Of a stretch of 64,000 nucleotides of DNA, positions 10,273-19,840 are shown in pieces. Made by a program: the position numbers and the translations under genes. Numbering within the stretch: position 1 is the first letter of the stretch; the number at the start of each line of letters is the position of its first letter. The notes under the pieces were generated by a model. It was given only the letters and a program-made list of their open reading frames with translations. It searched no databases and was not told the origin of the DNA. The DNA is taken from NCBI GenBank assembly GCA_001898255.1, contig MKTK01000006.1:89197-153196 (forward strand). The letters run 5' to 3'. Source of the stretch: Chryseobacterium sp. 39-10. Lineage in GTDB: Bacteria; Bacteroidota; Bacteroidia; Flavobacteriales; Weeksellaceae.

Positions 10273-10814
10273 ATGATCACGATGTCTATTATTATTTAAA
10301 TCAATTGTCATCGGCTATTTCGATATTCAATTTGAATGTGTTGGCAAAATGTGCTTAAAGTATCGTGAAAAATATGTGGGGAGTGAAAAGATTAAGATCT
10401 TCATCTTTGATCCCTATCCTACTGAAATGCGTTCAACCGCCCTATATAAAACAAAAAATCGTGATATGAGATCACTATTTATCAACATAATTCTTAGCTA
10501 ATTTTTGGGGGATTTTTATCCTGAGCGCAGCGGCTGCGTTCTGAGAAATGGGGCGATAACTGTTGCTGCTTTCTATTTCAAAAACAACTTAAAAAAAGAA
10601 AAAATTGATTTCAGGAAGAGTTATTCCCTAGGCAAATCAACGTTTTGAACGATTTCTTTTGGGGGCAACTTTCACCCTCATTTTGAATCTTTTTTGAGAT
10701 TTAGATTTTTTCTGCATAAATGATAAAATTTTCGTTAATAAATGTAATAATTAATTCCATAGCAGCAAATATTTTAAATAGAATTTAATATTAATTTTTG
10801 TTTATTTTTGACCA

Positions 10815-11492
10815 ATGAAAAAAATAATCATTAGACTCTTACAAACCATTTGGGTTTTAATAGGTTTTGTCGCACTTTATGCGCTTTTGGGCTATACGCT
10901 TCCATTTATTGAAATTCCGGCAAAGAAGGTTTCCGAACCCAAAACAACAGAAATTTTCATCTTGACTAATGGCGTTCATACCGATCTGGTCGTTCCCATT
11001 CAATCTCCTCAATTTGACTGGAGCAAGGAAGTACCATTCAGTAATACGGTTTCCAAAAGAACCGATTTCAAATATTTGGCTGTAGGTTGGGGCGACAAGG
11101 GATTTTATTTGGAAACACCTACCTGGTCTCAGCTTAAACCTTCGGTAGCATTTAGGGCTGCTTTTTGGCTGAGCAAATCGGCGATGCACTGCACTTTTTA
11201 TGATCAAATGAAAGAAGGAAAAGATTGCAAAAAAATACTCATTACCACGAAGCAGTACGAAGATCTTATCCGTTATATTCGTGCAAAATTTGATCGCGAT
11301 GAAAACGGCAAACTCATTTTTATCCCTACCAAAGCGGTGTATGGGAAGGACGATGCATTCTACGATGCAAAGGGAAGTTACAGTTTCCTTTATACCTGCA
11401 ACACCTGGGCAAACAACGGATTGAAAGCGGCAGGTCAGAAAGCGGCACTTTGGACTCCTTCAGACTTCGGAATCTTTCAGCATTATCCATAA
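10815..11492 (+). CDS. DUF2459 / TIGR02117 family protein
   Basis: 225 aa; EIFILTNGVHTDLVVPIQS, YLAVGWGDKGFYLETPTWSQLKPSVAFRAAFWLSKSAMHCTFY, FLYTCNTWANNGLKAAGQKAALWTPSDFGIF. Confidence 0.85.
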   Translation: MKKIIIRLLQTIWVLIGFVALYALLGYTLPFIEIPAKKVSEPKTTEIFILTNGVHTDLVVPIQSPQFDWSKEVPFSNTVSKRTDFKYLAVGWGDKGFYLETPTWSQLKPSVAFRAAFWLSKSAMHCTFYDQMKEGKDCKKILITTKQYEDLIRYIRAKFDRDENGKLIFIPTKAVYGKDDAFYDAKGSYSFLYTCNTWANNGLKAAGQKAALWTPSDFGIFQHYP

Positions 11493-11559
11493 AAAAAACA
11501 CGTTGCTCACAACATGTTTCTTGTTATTTCACCTTGCAAAATAAAATCTAGCGATATTA

Positions 11560-12066
11560 TCAGTCCTTTATCGCCAGATTGAACTGCAAATCCAGGTCAT
11601 CTTTTACAAAAATGATACCGCCCATTTTTTTTGGAGGAACAATGTTGAAATCTGAGAATTTTATTCTTTTGTTGCCCGTCAAGCTATTTTTGTATTCGCT
11701 AAAATCGATACTGTATTTCTTAACCCTGTTCATCATTTTAACTTCTACCAAGGCGTTAAATCTGCCACTATTTTTGGTAAAATTTATAAATCTAATGGTA
11801 AGTGTGGGATATTGATCTTCTATCAGTGTTTTGCGAAAATCGGCGGTCATCATTTTATTCTTGCAATCAAAATCTGCCACTTTAAGGACGAGATTAGGAA
11901 GGTCATTTCCCGCAAAAGAATAAATAGAACTTGAGTTTTTGAAGGCGTTGTTCACACATTTAAAAGTACTGATATTGGTCCAGCCGTTAATTTCCACTGC
12001 ATTTTGCTGTGCAGCATAGAATCCCATTAACAGGAGGAATACCAAATAAAATATACTTTTTTTCAT
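11560..12066 (-). CDS. YceI-like secreted protein
   Basis: 168 aa with signal peptide; PTLTIRFINFTKNSGRFNALVEVKMMNRVKKYSIDFSEYKNSLTGNKRIKFSDFNIVPPKKMGG resembles the YceI core. Confidence 0.65.
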   Translation of the reverse strand: MKKSIFYLVFLLLMGFYAAQQNAVEINGWTNISTFKCVNNAFKNSSSIYSFAGNDLPNLVLKVADFDCKNKMMTADFRKTLIEDQYPTLTIRFINFTKNSGRFNALVEVKMMNRVKKYSIDFSEYKNSLTGNKRIKFSDFNIVPPKKMGGIIFVKDDLDLQFNLAIKD

Positions 12067-12123
12067 GATTATTAATAGAAAGAGGGACTACAATTAATCC
12101 CTCTTTCAAAGAAATATTAAAAA

Positions 12124-13472
12124 TTAGAAACCAATGGTTGCTTCCAGCATCAATCCGTTAAATTTACCACCTTGCAATGCGCTTGTTGCTCCCCAAACTG
12201 TACTGTTGTTGTACTTTTGATTAACATATTCCACTTTTGCAAGAATATTTTTAGTCATGAACCAACCACCACCGATATTAAACCGGTCAATTTTTCTTTC
12301 GAGGGTTGCTGCATCGTCATTGTCTTTCCCGGTTACATTATTGTAGCGGCCCACTACGTAAAACTGTTCTTTTCCACCGAATCTGTAAAGCAATTCAGCA
12401 GCCAACTGTGTGTAACTTCCTCTTGTTGCTGTTAATGTTTTTTGTCCTTTTACATACTCGTAAACGCCGAAGAACTCAAGTCCATTGTATTTAACAAAAG
12501 GATTCACTTGGAAGGCCTGCATTTTTTTGAATCCAGGATTGAACCTGCCCGTTGCATAGTTAGCAGATTTCATTTCATCGTTGGCAGTAAGGAGTGTGTA
12601 ATAATACCTTGATCCGGCTCTATCACCACCATAAAGATATCCACCGGTATCCCATCCGTTGGTTTGGATAAAGGATCCGGTTAATCGTACCCTAAGGTCA
12701 GAGTTCACCTGTTTGTCCCAACCGATTTTTGCATACACAGACGGAGAGTTCCAGTTGTTACCTTTATAGGCGGTTTGATTCAGTTTCCCATTAGAAACAC
12801 CCACCATGCCAATAAAGTTGTTGTAGAAGCCATAAACTTCACCAAACGCTTCGGTGGTAAAACTGTCCATGATGTAATTTCCTACAAGTGGATTGGTAAT
12901 GGCACGTGCATTATCGGTTCTTCGGAAATGGGTGTCTCCATAGTTGATTTCGTCCATCCCACTTTCACTCTTGCATATTTCATGATATCACCTAAAAATC
13001 CAGGACTAATAAAATCCAAATCATCGATTTGAATAAAACCTCCTTTCACCCATGCTTCGTTATGGTGACGAGCAGAAAGGTAAGTTCTCAGGTGCATTTT
13101 CACTCCTTTTGCCAAGTAGGCGTTCACATCTAAGTTGGCTGTTGGAAGGTTAAAATCGGAGCCCATTTCGTTCAATGTATTGGGAACCGCAGGAACGGTG
13201 CCCGTTCCGGTACCGGTAAGGTTACCAAGAGAAGCAGCTTCGGTAGAGTGCTTAAGCGCCTGAAACTGCAGGGCAAAATCACCGCCTACTACTACTTTGA
13301 TACCGTCATATTCTGGCGAAGCTCCCTTAGGTTCTTCAAAAACATTTCTTGTTGTTTTTTCAGGCGACAAGTAATCCCTCATCGATGTTGTGGCGTCTTT
13401 CTGCGCATACAATAAATTAGCTGCGGAAAATAATACGGTAAGCATTGAAGCTCTCATTAACATGGTTTTCAT
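12124..13472 (-). pseudogene. outer-membrane beta-barrel porin-like gene with apparent -1 nt frameshift
   Basis: ORF 12882..13520 (signal peptide and N-terminus, ATG 13472) ends out of frame; ORF 12124..12957 continues the same protein. Junction aaa gtg gga tgg acg aaa would restore KVGWDEINYGDTHF with one extra G (tgg gac gaa). C-terminus ends ...LMLEATIGF, barrel-like. Confidence 0.75.
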
Positions 13473-13503
13473 ATTCTTAACATTTTTATATTTAACTGAT
13501 TGA

Positions 13504-14036
13504 TTAGTTCGCCACCACATTTACCGTGATTTTGATTAGATCTCCGGTTTTCACAGTGTTCATCATAAATGACGGTGGTGTAACGCCGTATTCGGTCATT
13601 TTAATGGACTCAATACCTGTGATGGTATAGGAGTCTCCTGTTTTGTTTACTGTTACTGGGAAACTTACGTTTTTGGTTACATTGGTTACGGTTAATTTGC
13701 CTGTCATTGTCCCTTTTCCAATGTTCACGGAAGTGGCAACAAAGCTTATGGCTGGGAATTATCTGCCTGCATTGCTTTGTATGCATTGTTATCCATTGCG
13801 CTTTTTCCACTTTTCAATGTTTTGGAATTCATGGTGTATTTAATGTCATTAATAACATTGCCTGCAACTGTGCCAGAGAAAGTTCCCTGTTGAGAGGTCA
13901 TCGTCCAGTCGTGTAATGTGGAAGTTCCTGCTACTGTTGTTTTCACGTTGGAACTGCTAATTTTCTGACCACTTATGGCTGCACCCAAAAGTGCAAAAAC
14001 CAACACAATCATTTTAGAATTTAGTATTCTTACCAT
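13504..14036 (-). pseudogene. YceI family protein with apparent -1 nt frameshift
   Basis: N-terminal ORF 13746..14036 (VKTTVAGTSTLHDWTMTSQQGTFSG...KSAMDNNAYKAMQAD) and C-terminal ORF 13504..13728 (VNIGKGTMTGKLTVTNVTKNVSFPVTVNKTGDSYTITG...); gca gat aat tcc cag would read ADKFPAISFVATSVNIGKG with one extra A. Confidence 0.75.
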
Positions 14037-14510
14037 TGTTTAAATTTTAATTAATATTTATTTAGAACTTTTCTAAAACAAAGACAACACACCATTTTAT
14101 TAAATAAGTAATTTTTGAAGCCATTTTATAATGATATATATCTTATCTTAAATAATTATTGACTTATCTATTAAATAAAATATAAAAAAATATAAATAAT
14201 TTAATAATAAAATTATTTTTTTATGTATTTTACAACATAAATAAAATATTGTTAATAAATGTTAAATCAATATAACTTACTGACAATCAAACAATGACGG
14301 AAGTCATCAAAAACATGCGATGTCATTCAAAATAAATGAGTAATATGATAAGCACATTGAAGAATTTAGCCAATAGAGTTGATCCCCGATCCACAGCCGC
14401 ATCAGGAGAAAAACAACTGCTCCACATTAATTTCGCAGACCATGAAAACCGCTAATTAAAATAAATACCACTGCTTACCTACCGATAAAAAGTTTGAGAA
14501 GAATACAATA

Positions 14511-14607
14511 CTGCGCCCCGGATGGAACGGCATGTTTGAGCTCTTTTTCTGCGGCGGCTTCGCCGCCGCAGAAAAAAGCGAGTAGTGACAGCCGGAAATG
14601 TGCGCCC
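14511..14607. repeat. structured GC-rich intergenic element with long central hairpin (REP-like)
   Basis: ctgcgccccggatggaacggcatg...TTTTTCTGCGGCGGC-ttc-GCCGCCGCAGAAAAA...gcgagtagtgacagccggaaatgtgcgccc; 15-bp perfect stem at 14544-14576, TGCGCCC at both ends. Confidence 0.7.
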
Positions 14608-14615
14608 AATAAAAA

Positions 14616-15617
14616 TCAGGAATTAAAATGATGAGGAAAAGCATCCTGTGGTTTCTTACGAAAAATATTCAGCAGCACCCAAGACTTCAGGAAACCGTAG
14701 CCGTAAGAAAACATTTGTATATAGGTAGAAATAATAGCCATCGCCGCAATGCTGATGTTACGGGTTTTGTAGAGCGCATGAAAAAAAACCAGAAATGTGT
14801 ATATACCATACATGGCCAGAATAAACCCTCGCTGAAGCGCGAAATACTCTATAAATCCCAACACATAACCGATGAGAAATAACGACGGAAATGCAAAAGA
14901 AACCTTTACATAGCGTGGATGTCGCTGGTTAAGTATAGGACGTGCGCAACCGAACTGATACACTTGCTTAGAGAATTGACCAAAATCGACTCGACGTTTG
15001 TGATAAACACCGATATTGTCGAAAAAAGCGGTGTTGAATCCATTTTCCCATAGCTTCATCGACAAATCAGGATCTTCGCCGATGCGCATTTCCGAAAAGC
15101 CGTTTACTTCTTCAAATGCGGATTTCCGAACCCCCATATTGAAACTTCGGGGTTGGAAACGGATGACCGCTTTCTTATTGCCGCGGATACCTCCTGTGGT
15201 AAAAATGGAGGTCATAGAATAAGAAATCGCCTTCTGCATGAGGTTGAAACCTTTATGTGCTTTATCGGCTCCTCCAAAGGCATCACAAGGAATTTCCTCT
15301 ACATCTTTCTTAATATTTTCAACGTAATTTTTTTCAACGATAACATCAGAATCCAAAAAAACCAACCATTCATTTTTTGCTCTTTTTGCGCCATAATTCC
15401 GCGCCAAACCGGGCCCACCGTTTTGCTTTCTGAACAGCTGAATGTGGAGCGACTCTTCAAAAAGCGAAATCGTAGGGTTCAAATCCACTTGTGAACCGTC
15501 ATCTACAACGATTACTTCAAAACCAGTATCGGTTTGGTGCGAAAGCGAATTGAGCAGTTCGAAAAGTTCATCTTTTCGGTTATAAATGGCGATGATGATG
15601 GAAATGGTTTGCAACAT
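14616..15617 (-). CDS. glycosyltransferase family 2 protein
   Basis: ISIIIAIYNRKDELFELLNSLSHQTDTGFEVIVVDDGS...NGGPGLARNYGAKRAKNEWLVFLDSDVIVE...RIGEDPDLSMKLWENG. Confidence 0.95.
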   Translation of the reverse strand: MLQTISIIIAIYNRKDELFELLNSLSHQTDTGFEVIVVDDGSQVDLNPTISLFEESLHIQLFRKQNGGPGLARNYGAKRAKNEWLVFLDSDVIVEKNYVENIKKDVEEIPCDAFGGADKAHKGFNLMQKAISYSMTSIFTTGGIRGNKKAVIRFQPRSFNMGVRKSAFEEVNGFSEMRIGEDPDLSMKLWENGFNTAFFDNIGVYHKRRVDFGQFSKQVYQFGCARPILNQRHPRYVKVSFAFPSLFLIGYVLGFIEYFALQRGFILAMYGIYTFLVFFHALYKTRNISIAAMAIISTYIQMFSYGYGFLKSWVLLNIFRKKPQDAFPHHFNS

Positions 15618-15625
15618 CGAGTTTT

Positions 15626-16789
15626 TTACTGGTTTTGTAATTTATGCGTTTTCTTCGTGCCCTCGTACATTTCATACTGCATGAAACGGCATTCTAATTT
15701 TCCGTTGAACAATTTAATTTTTCTTGATGGCCGCAAGCCGATTTTCTTCACCGCTTCCAAGTCGGAAGTGATGAGCCAAGCCAAAGTATTGGGATAATTT
15801 TGCTTGAAGGTATCGCCAATTTTTCGGTAAAATTCTTCATCGTTGATCTCAATTCGCTCATCGTAAGGCGGGTTAAACACCATCATCAGCGGGAAAAGTT
15901 CTTTTTTTGATTCAAAGAAATCTTGCTCTTTAATATCGATAACATCTTCCATTTCAGCAGCTGCAACGTTGGTTCTTGCAGCACTCAGCATTGCAGGATC
16001 AATATCGTAGCCCACAATTTTACCGGTGAATTCTTTAATTCTGTTGACTCTAAATTCTTTGATTTTTCCAAAAAGTTCTGCATCATAATTCTTCCAGTTC
16101 ATAAAACCAAAGTTTTTTCTAAAAAGTTGTGCCGGTAAATCCATGGCAATCATGGCTGCTTCTATGAGCAACGTTCCAGAGCCACACATGGGATCAAGAA
16201 AATTACCCTTACCATCCCAACCTGCCATCTGCAGCATACCGGAAGCCAAAACCTCGTTAATGGGCGCCTCACCCTGTTCTTTTCTATAACCCCTTTTAAA
16301 CAGTGGATCACCTGAAGAATCTAGCGAAATAGTCACCAATTCGCGATCGATATGAAGATGAAATTTAATATCAGGATTTTTGGGATCCACATCAGGTCGC
16401 GTTCGGTATTTGAATTTAAAGTAATCAACCATTGCATCTTTCATTTTCAGCGACATGAACTGGGAATGTTTGAAACGCTCAGAATAAACGGTAGCGTCGA
16501 TAGCAAATGTTTGGTTAACATCCATATACTCATCCCACGGAAACGCAAAAATCTTGTCGTAAAAACGGTTTTCGTCCCATGCTTTGAACGTGAAAAGCGG
16601 AACCATAATTTTCAATGCTGTCCTGGCAGAATAGTTGATTTTGTAGAGAAACCCAAGATCGCCCTCACAATTGACGGCGCGGTTTTTTACCTCTACCCGT
16701 TTACCTCCCAGTTTTCTTATTTCTTCTGCCAAAACCTCTTCTAATCCGAAGAAAGTTTTAATTTGTATTTTTAAATTTTCTGTATCCAT
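15626..16789 (-). CDS. THUMP domain class I SAM-dependent RNA methyltransferase (RlmL/Trm14-like)
   Basis: 387 aa; GYRKEQGEAPINEVLASGMLQMAGWDGKGNFLDPMCGSGTLLIEAAMIAMD and MMVFNPPYDERIE (NPPY). Confidence 0.93.
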   Translation of the reverse strand: MDTENLKIQIKTFFGLEEVLAEEIRKLGGKRVEVKNRAVNCEGDLGFLYKINYSARTALKIMVPLFTFKAWDENRFYDKIFAFPWDEYMDVNQTFAIDATVYSERFKHSQFMSLKMKDAMVDYFKFKYRTRPDVDPKNPDIKFHLHIDRELVTISLDSSGDPLFKRGYRKEQGEAPINEVLASGMLQMAGWDGKGNFLDPMCGSGTLLIEAAMIAMDLPAQLFRKNFGFMNWKNYDAELFGKIKEFRVNRIKEFTGKIVGYDIDPAMLSAARTNVAAAEMEDVIDIKEQDFFESKKELFPLMMVFNPPYDERIEINDEEFYRKIGDTFKQNYPNTLAWLITSDLEAVKKIGLRPSRKIKLFNGKLECRFMQYEMYEGTKKTHKLQNQ

Positions 16790-16889
16790 AATTAATTTAA
16801 GCGTTATGCCATCCCGCTCCGGCTATGATCGTTGTATATTACAAAAGCCGAAATGCAATTCGTACCGCAAATTTAGTTAATTTTGCACT

Positions 16890-17663
16890 ATGGCGTGGTT
16901 CGAAACTTGGTTTGATACACCTTACTATCACATTCTTTACAAAAACAGGGATTTCGAAGAAGCAGAACATTTTATTTCGCTTCTTGTCAAAGACTTGCAA
17001 ATCCCGGAACATTCAAAAATCATCGATTTAGGTTGCGGAAAAGGACGGCATTCCGTTTTTCTCAATCAGCTTGGTTATAACGTATTGGGTCTTGATTTAT
17101 CGAAAGAAAGTATTCTCTATGACAAGCAATTCGAAAATAATCACCTGAAATTTCAAGTTCATGATATGCGAAATGAGATTTTCCCTGCGGTTTCAAAGGA
17201 AAAGGTGGATGCAGTTTTTAACCTTTTCACCAGTTTTGGATATTTCGAATCGGATGCTGAGGATCAAAGCGTTTTCCAGTCGGTGAATCATATACTGAAA
17301 GACAACGGCTATTTCGTTCTGGATTTTCTAAATGAAAAATGGGTGAAAAATACGCTGGTTCAGGAAGATACAGTAGAAAAGGAAGGAATTTTATTCCACA
17401 TAAAAAAGAGGATTGAAAACAAACATGTAATCAAAGATATTTACTTTGAAGAAAAAGGAAAAGATTTTCATTTTTACGAGAAAGTGAAACTGAATACATT
17501 GGCAGACATTGAGAACTATGCAGTAAACAGCGGGTTTGAACGTGTAAAAGTATATGGAAATTATCGTTTGGAGAAGTTTGATTTGGAAACCTCACCGCGT
17601 TGCATCAATGTTTTCAGGAAGCGAAAAACGACCGAAACCGCTAAAGCATCTTCATCATCATGA
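16890..17663 (+). CDS. class I SAM-dependent methyltransferase
   Basis: KIIDLGCGKGRHSVFLNQLGYNVLGLDLSKESI. Confidence 0.92.
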   Translation: MAWFETWFDTPYYHILYKNRDFEEAEHFISLLVKDLQIPEHSKIIDLGCGKGRHSVFLNQLGYNVLGLDLSKESILYDKQFENNHLKFQVHDMRNEIFPAVSKEKVDAVFNLFTSFGYFESDAEDQSVFQSVNHILKDNGYFVLDFLNEKWVKNTLVQEDTVEKEGILFHIKKRIENKHVIKDIYFEEKGKDFHFYEKVKLNTLADIENYAVNSGFERVKVYGNYRLEKFDLETSPRCINVFRKRKTTETAKASSSS

Positions 17664-18352
17664 TTATTCTTTTACTTGTAGTAAGTGTTGCTGCTGGCGT
17701 TTTCTTAGGCAAAATTTTCGGGACGCGTGAAAAACTTGCGAAGGATTTACTGATCTTAAGCGCCGGCTTTTTGATTACGATCTGCCTCAATGAAGTCTTC
17801 CCCGAAGTATATTCTTCAGAAGATCACAATATTGGCATTTGGGTGATCGCTGGTGTTTTGTTGCAAATGCTTTTGGAGAATCTGACAAAAGGTTTTGAAC
17901 ACGGTCATTTTCATCATCATAATGAAGGAAAAAACATTTTACCTTTAGCACTGATGGCAGGAATGTTCATCCATGCTTTCTTGGAAGGTATTCCCTTGGC
18001 AAACCAACGTACTGTTCTAAGTCCTTATTTATTCGGCATCTTGTTTCATAACCTACCCATTTCGTTTATTTTGGGGGCATTTCTTGTACAAAAAGGCAGG
18101 TTTTCTTTCTCATCTTCGATCATCATTGGCGTATTCACATTGGCTTCTCCTTTGGGACTTCTGCTTGGTCAGTATTTTAACCCGGAATGGGAAGTTTATT
18201 TTCTTGCTTTAGTAGGAGGAATTTTTCTGCATATCTCCTCTGTTATTATTTTTGAAGGAAGCAAGAATCACAATATCGACTGGCGAAAAATAGGTCTTGT
18301 GGTTTTGGGTATTTTGTTAGCATTAATCGGTCATCTCTTTCATCATCATTAA
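17660..18352 (+). CDS. ZIP family metal transporter
   Basis: 230 aa membrane protein; FIHAFLEGIPLA, LFHNLPISFILGAFLV, His-rich loop HGHFHHHNEG. ATGA overlap with upstream stop. Confidence 0.85.
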   Translation: MIILLLVVSVAAGVFLGKIFGTREKLAKDLLILSAGFLITICLNEVFPEVYSSEDHNIGIWVIAGVLLQMLLENLTKGFEHGHFHHHNEGKNILPLALMAGMFIHAFLEGIPLANQRTVLSPYLFGILFHNLPISFILGAFLVQKGRFSFSSSIIIGVFTLASPLGLLLGQYFNPEWEVYFLALVGGIFLHISSVIIFEGSKNHNIDWRKIGLVVLGILLALIGHLFHHH

Positions 18353-18360
18353 GCAAAAAA

Positions 18361-18388
18361 GAAGACCCCAAATTACATTGGAGTCTTC
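18361..18388. terminator. bidirectional terminator hairpin between convergent genes
   Basis: GAAGACCCCA-aattacat-TGGAGTCTTC (one mismatch). Confidence 0.6.
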
Positions 18389-18411
18389 ATCATTATCTTC
18401 TTGAATTCTGG

Positions 18412-19812
18412 TTAGAATTTCCAGCCCAGTGTAAGGAAGAAGTTATTTCTCGTATTTTTCACGTTTGATACGATGGACTGATCCGAATCTACGATAAAGT
18501 TTTGGGTGAAATAACCGGTATTAGCCGATTGTGAACCTTTTAGGAACGGTGCATTATACTCTGAACTTACATTTTGGTAGGCCGCATCAATAAAGAATGC
18601 TTTGAAATCGTAGCCAATTCCCGCACCAATAGTATTTCTTTTCCCGACAAACAAATTACTGAACGTATTATTGCCTAAACTTCCATTATCCGAAATGGTT
18701 GCTAAAGACATGCTGTCGAACGGGCTGCTTGCATACGCATAACCTCCTCTCAATCGGAAGGCATCAATCCTGTATTCCGCACCCACTTTCACTTCACTCA
18801 CAGCTTTTGACCGATCGCTGAAGAAACTGTTAAGTTCTCTTTCCGCATCGCCTTGCACTTTATAACTCGGTTTGGTAAGCCCCAAAGTATAATCAACATT
18901 GAAGGCGAAATTTTTATTGGGTACAAAAGCGGCACTTAAAGTCGCCTTCAGGGGCGAAGTAAGATTTCGGTCTTCACTGTATGAACCGTCTGTAGGATTT
19001 TGGTATTCGGTATAAACACGTGCAATAGTCCACCAGGTGGGTGTTTCAATGGAAGCACCCAATCTAAGTTGGGGCGTCACTTTACCAATAACCCCTACCG
19101 AGGCCGAAAAGCCACTCGAATTCTCTGAGAAAGGAGTATATTGTTTACTACCTACTTCTTTTGCACCATTTTTACTGGACAAAAAACCTACTGAATCATA
19201 TTGATCCATTACTGCACTATGAAAATTTAACCCCGCACCTAAATATAGGGCGTTATTATAATTGGCACCTAAGCCAACACTCATTTTGGATTGATGACCA
19301 TAACGATTATAAGCGTGCCCGTCGTATGAAAGGTTAGTATACAAAGCACCATCCTTATAAATCGGGAAAGAAATATTGCTATTTCCAGGTGTTTCAGAAT
19401 AATCTTCGATGGATTTATTGGAATAACTGACAGCGAGATTCACAAACTTCCACGCCGTATCTCCATCAACCTGAAAAGCCATAACACCACCGAAATTACC
19501 AAAATTCGTTTTGTTGATTTTATAATCTAAACTTTTTGCACCAAAAGAGGTTGTGTTTTTGTTCGACTCAATGGATAAAGTTCCTGAAAACTCATTGGCA
19601 ATACTTACTCCAATTCCCGCAGGGTTTGAATTCAACGCATTGAAATCACCTCCCAGCGCGCCAACTGAACCCACCATCGCGTCATACTTTGCAGAACCTG
19701 TCACGGTAGAGTTAGAATACACCTCCATCGTATTCCTAATTGTGGAAACATCCTGTGCATTGAGGTAAAAAGCTGCTGTAGTACCCAGCAGCAAAAGAGA
19801 CTTTTTTATCAT
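18412..19812 (-). CDS. OmpP1/FadL-like outer membrane transport protein
   Basis: 466 aa; signal peptide, AKYDAMVGSVGALGGDFNALNSNPAGIGV (FadL-like N-terminus), C-terminal ...NNFFLTLGWKF beta-signal. Confidence 0.8.
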   Translation of the reverse strand: MIKKSLLLLGTTAAFYLNAQDVSTIRNTMEVYSNSTVTGSAKYDAMVGSVGALGGDFNALNSNPAGIGVSIANEFSGTLSIESNKNTTSFGAKSLDYKINKTNFGNFGGVMAFQVDGDTAWKFVNLAVSYSNKSIEDYSETPGNSNISFPIYKDGALYTNLSYDGHAYNRYGHQSKMSVGLGANYNNALYLGAGLNFHSAVMDQYDSVGFLSSKNGAKEVGSKQYTPFSENSSGFSASVGVIGKVTPQLRLGASIETPTWWTIARVYTEYQNPTDGSYSEDRNLTSPLKATLSAAFVPNKNFAFNVDYTLGLTKPSYKVQGDAERELNSFFSDRSKAVSEVKVGAEYRIDAFRLRGGYAYASSPFDSMSLATISDNGSLGNNTFSNLFVGKRNTIGAGIGYDFKAFFIDAAYQNVSSEYNAPFLKGSQSANTGYFTQNFIVDSDQSIVSNVKNTRNNFFLTLGWKF

Positions 19813-19840
19813 TTTAAACTAAAATATGCTTGTATTTAAA

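Noticed and set aside
14090-14290. Very AT-rich tract considered as an origin-like or regulatory region
   Set aside because: No DnaA-box cluster or iterons seen; probably AT-rich intergenic DNA upstream of the YceI gene.
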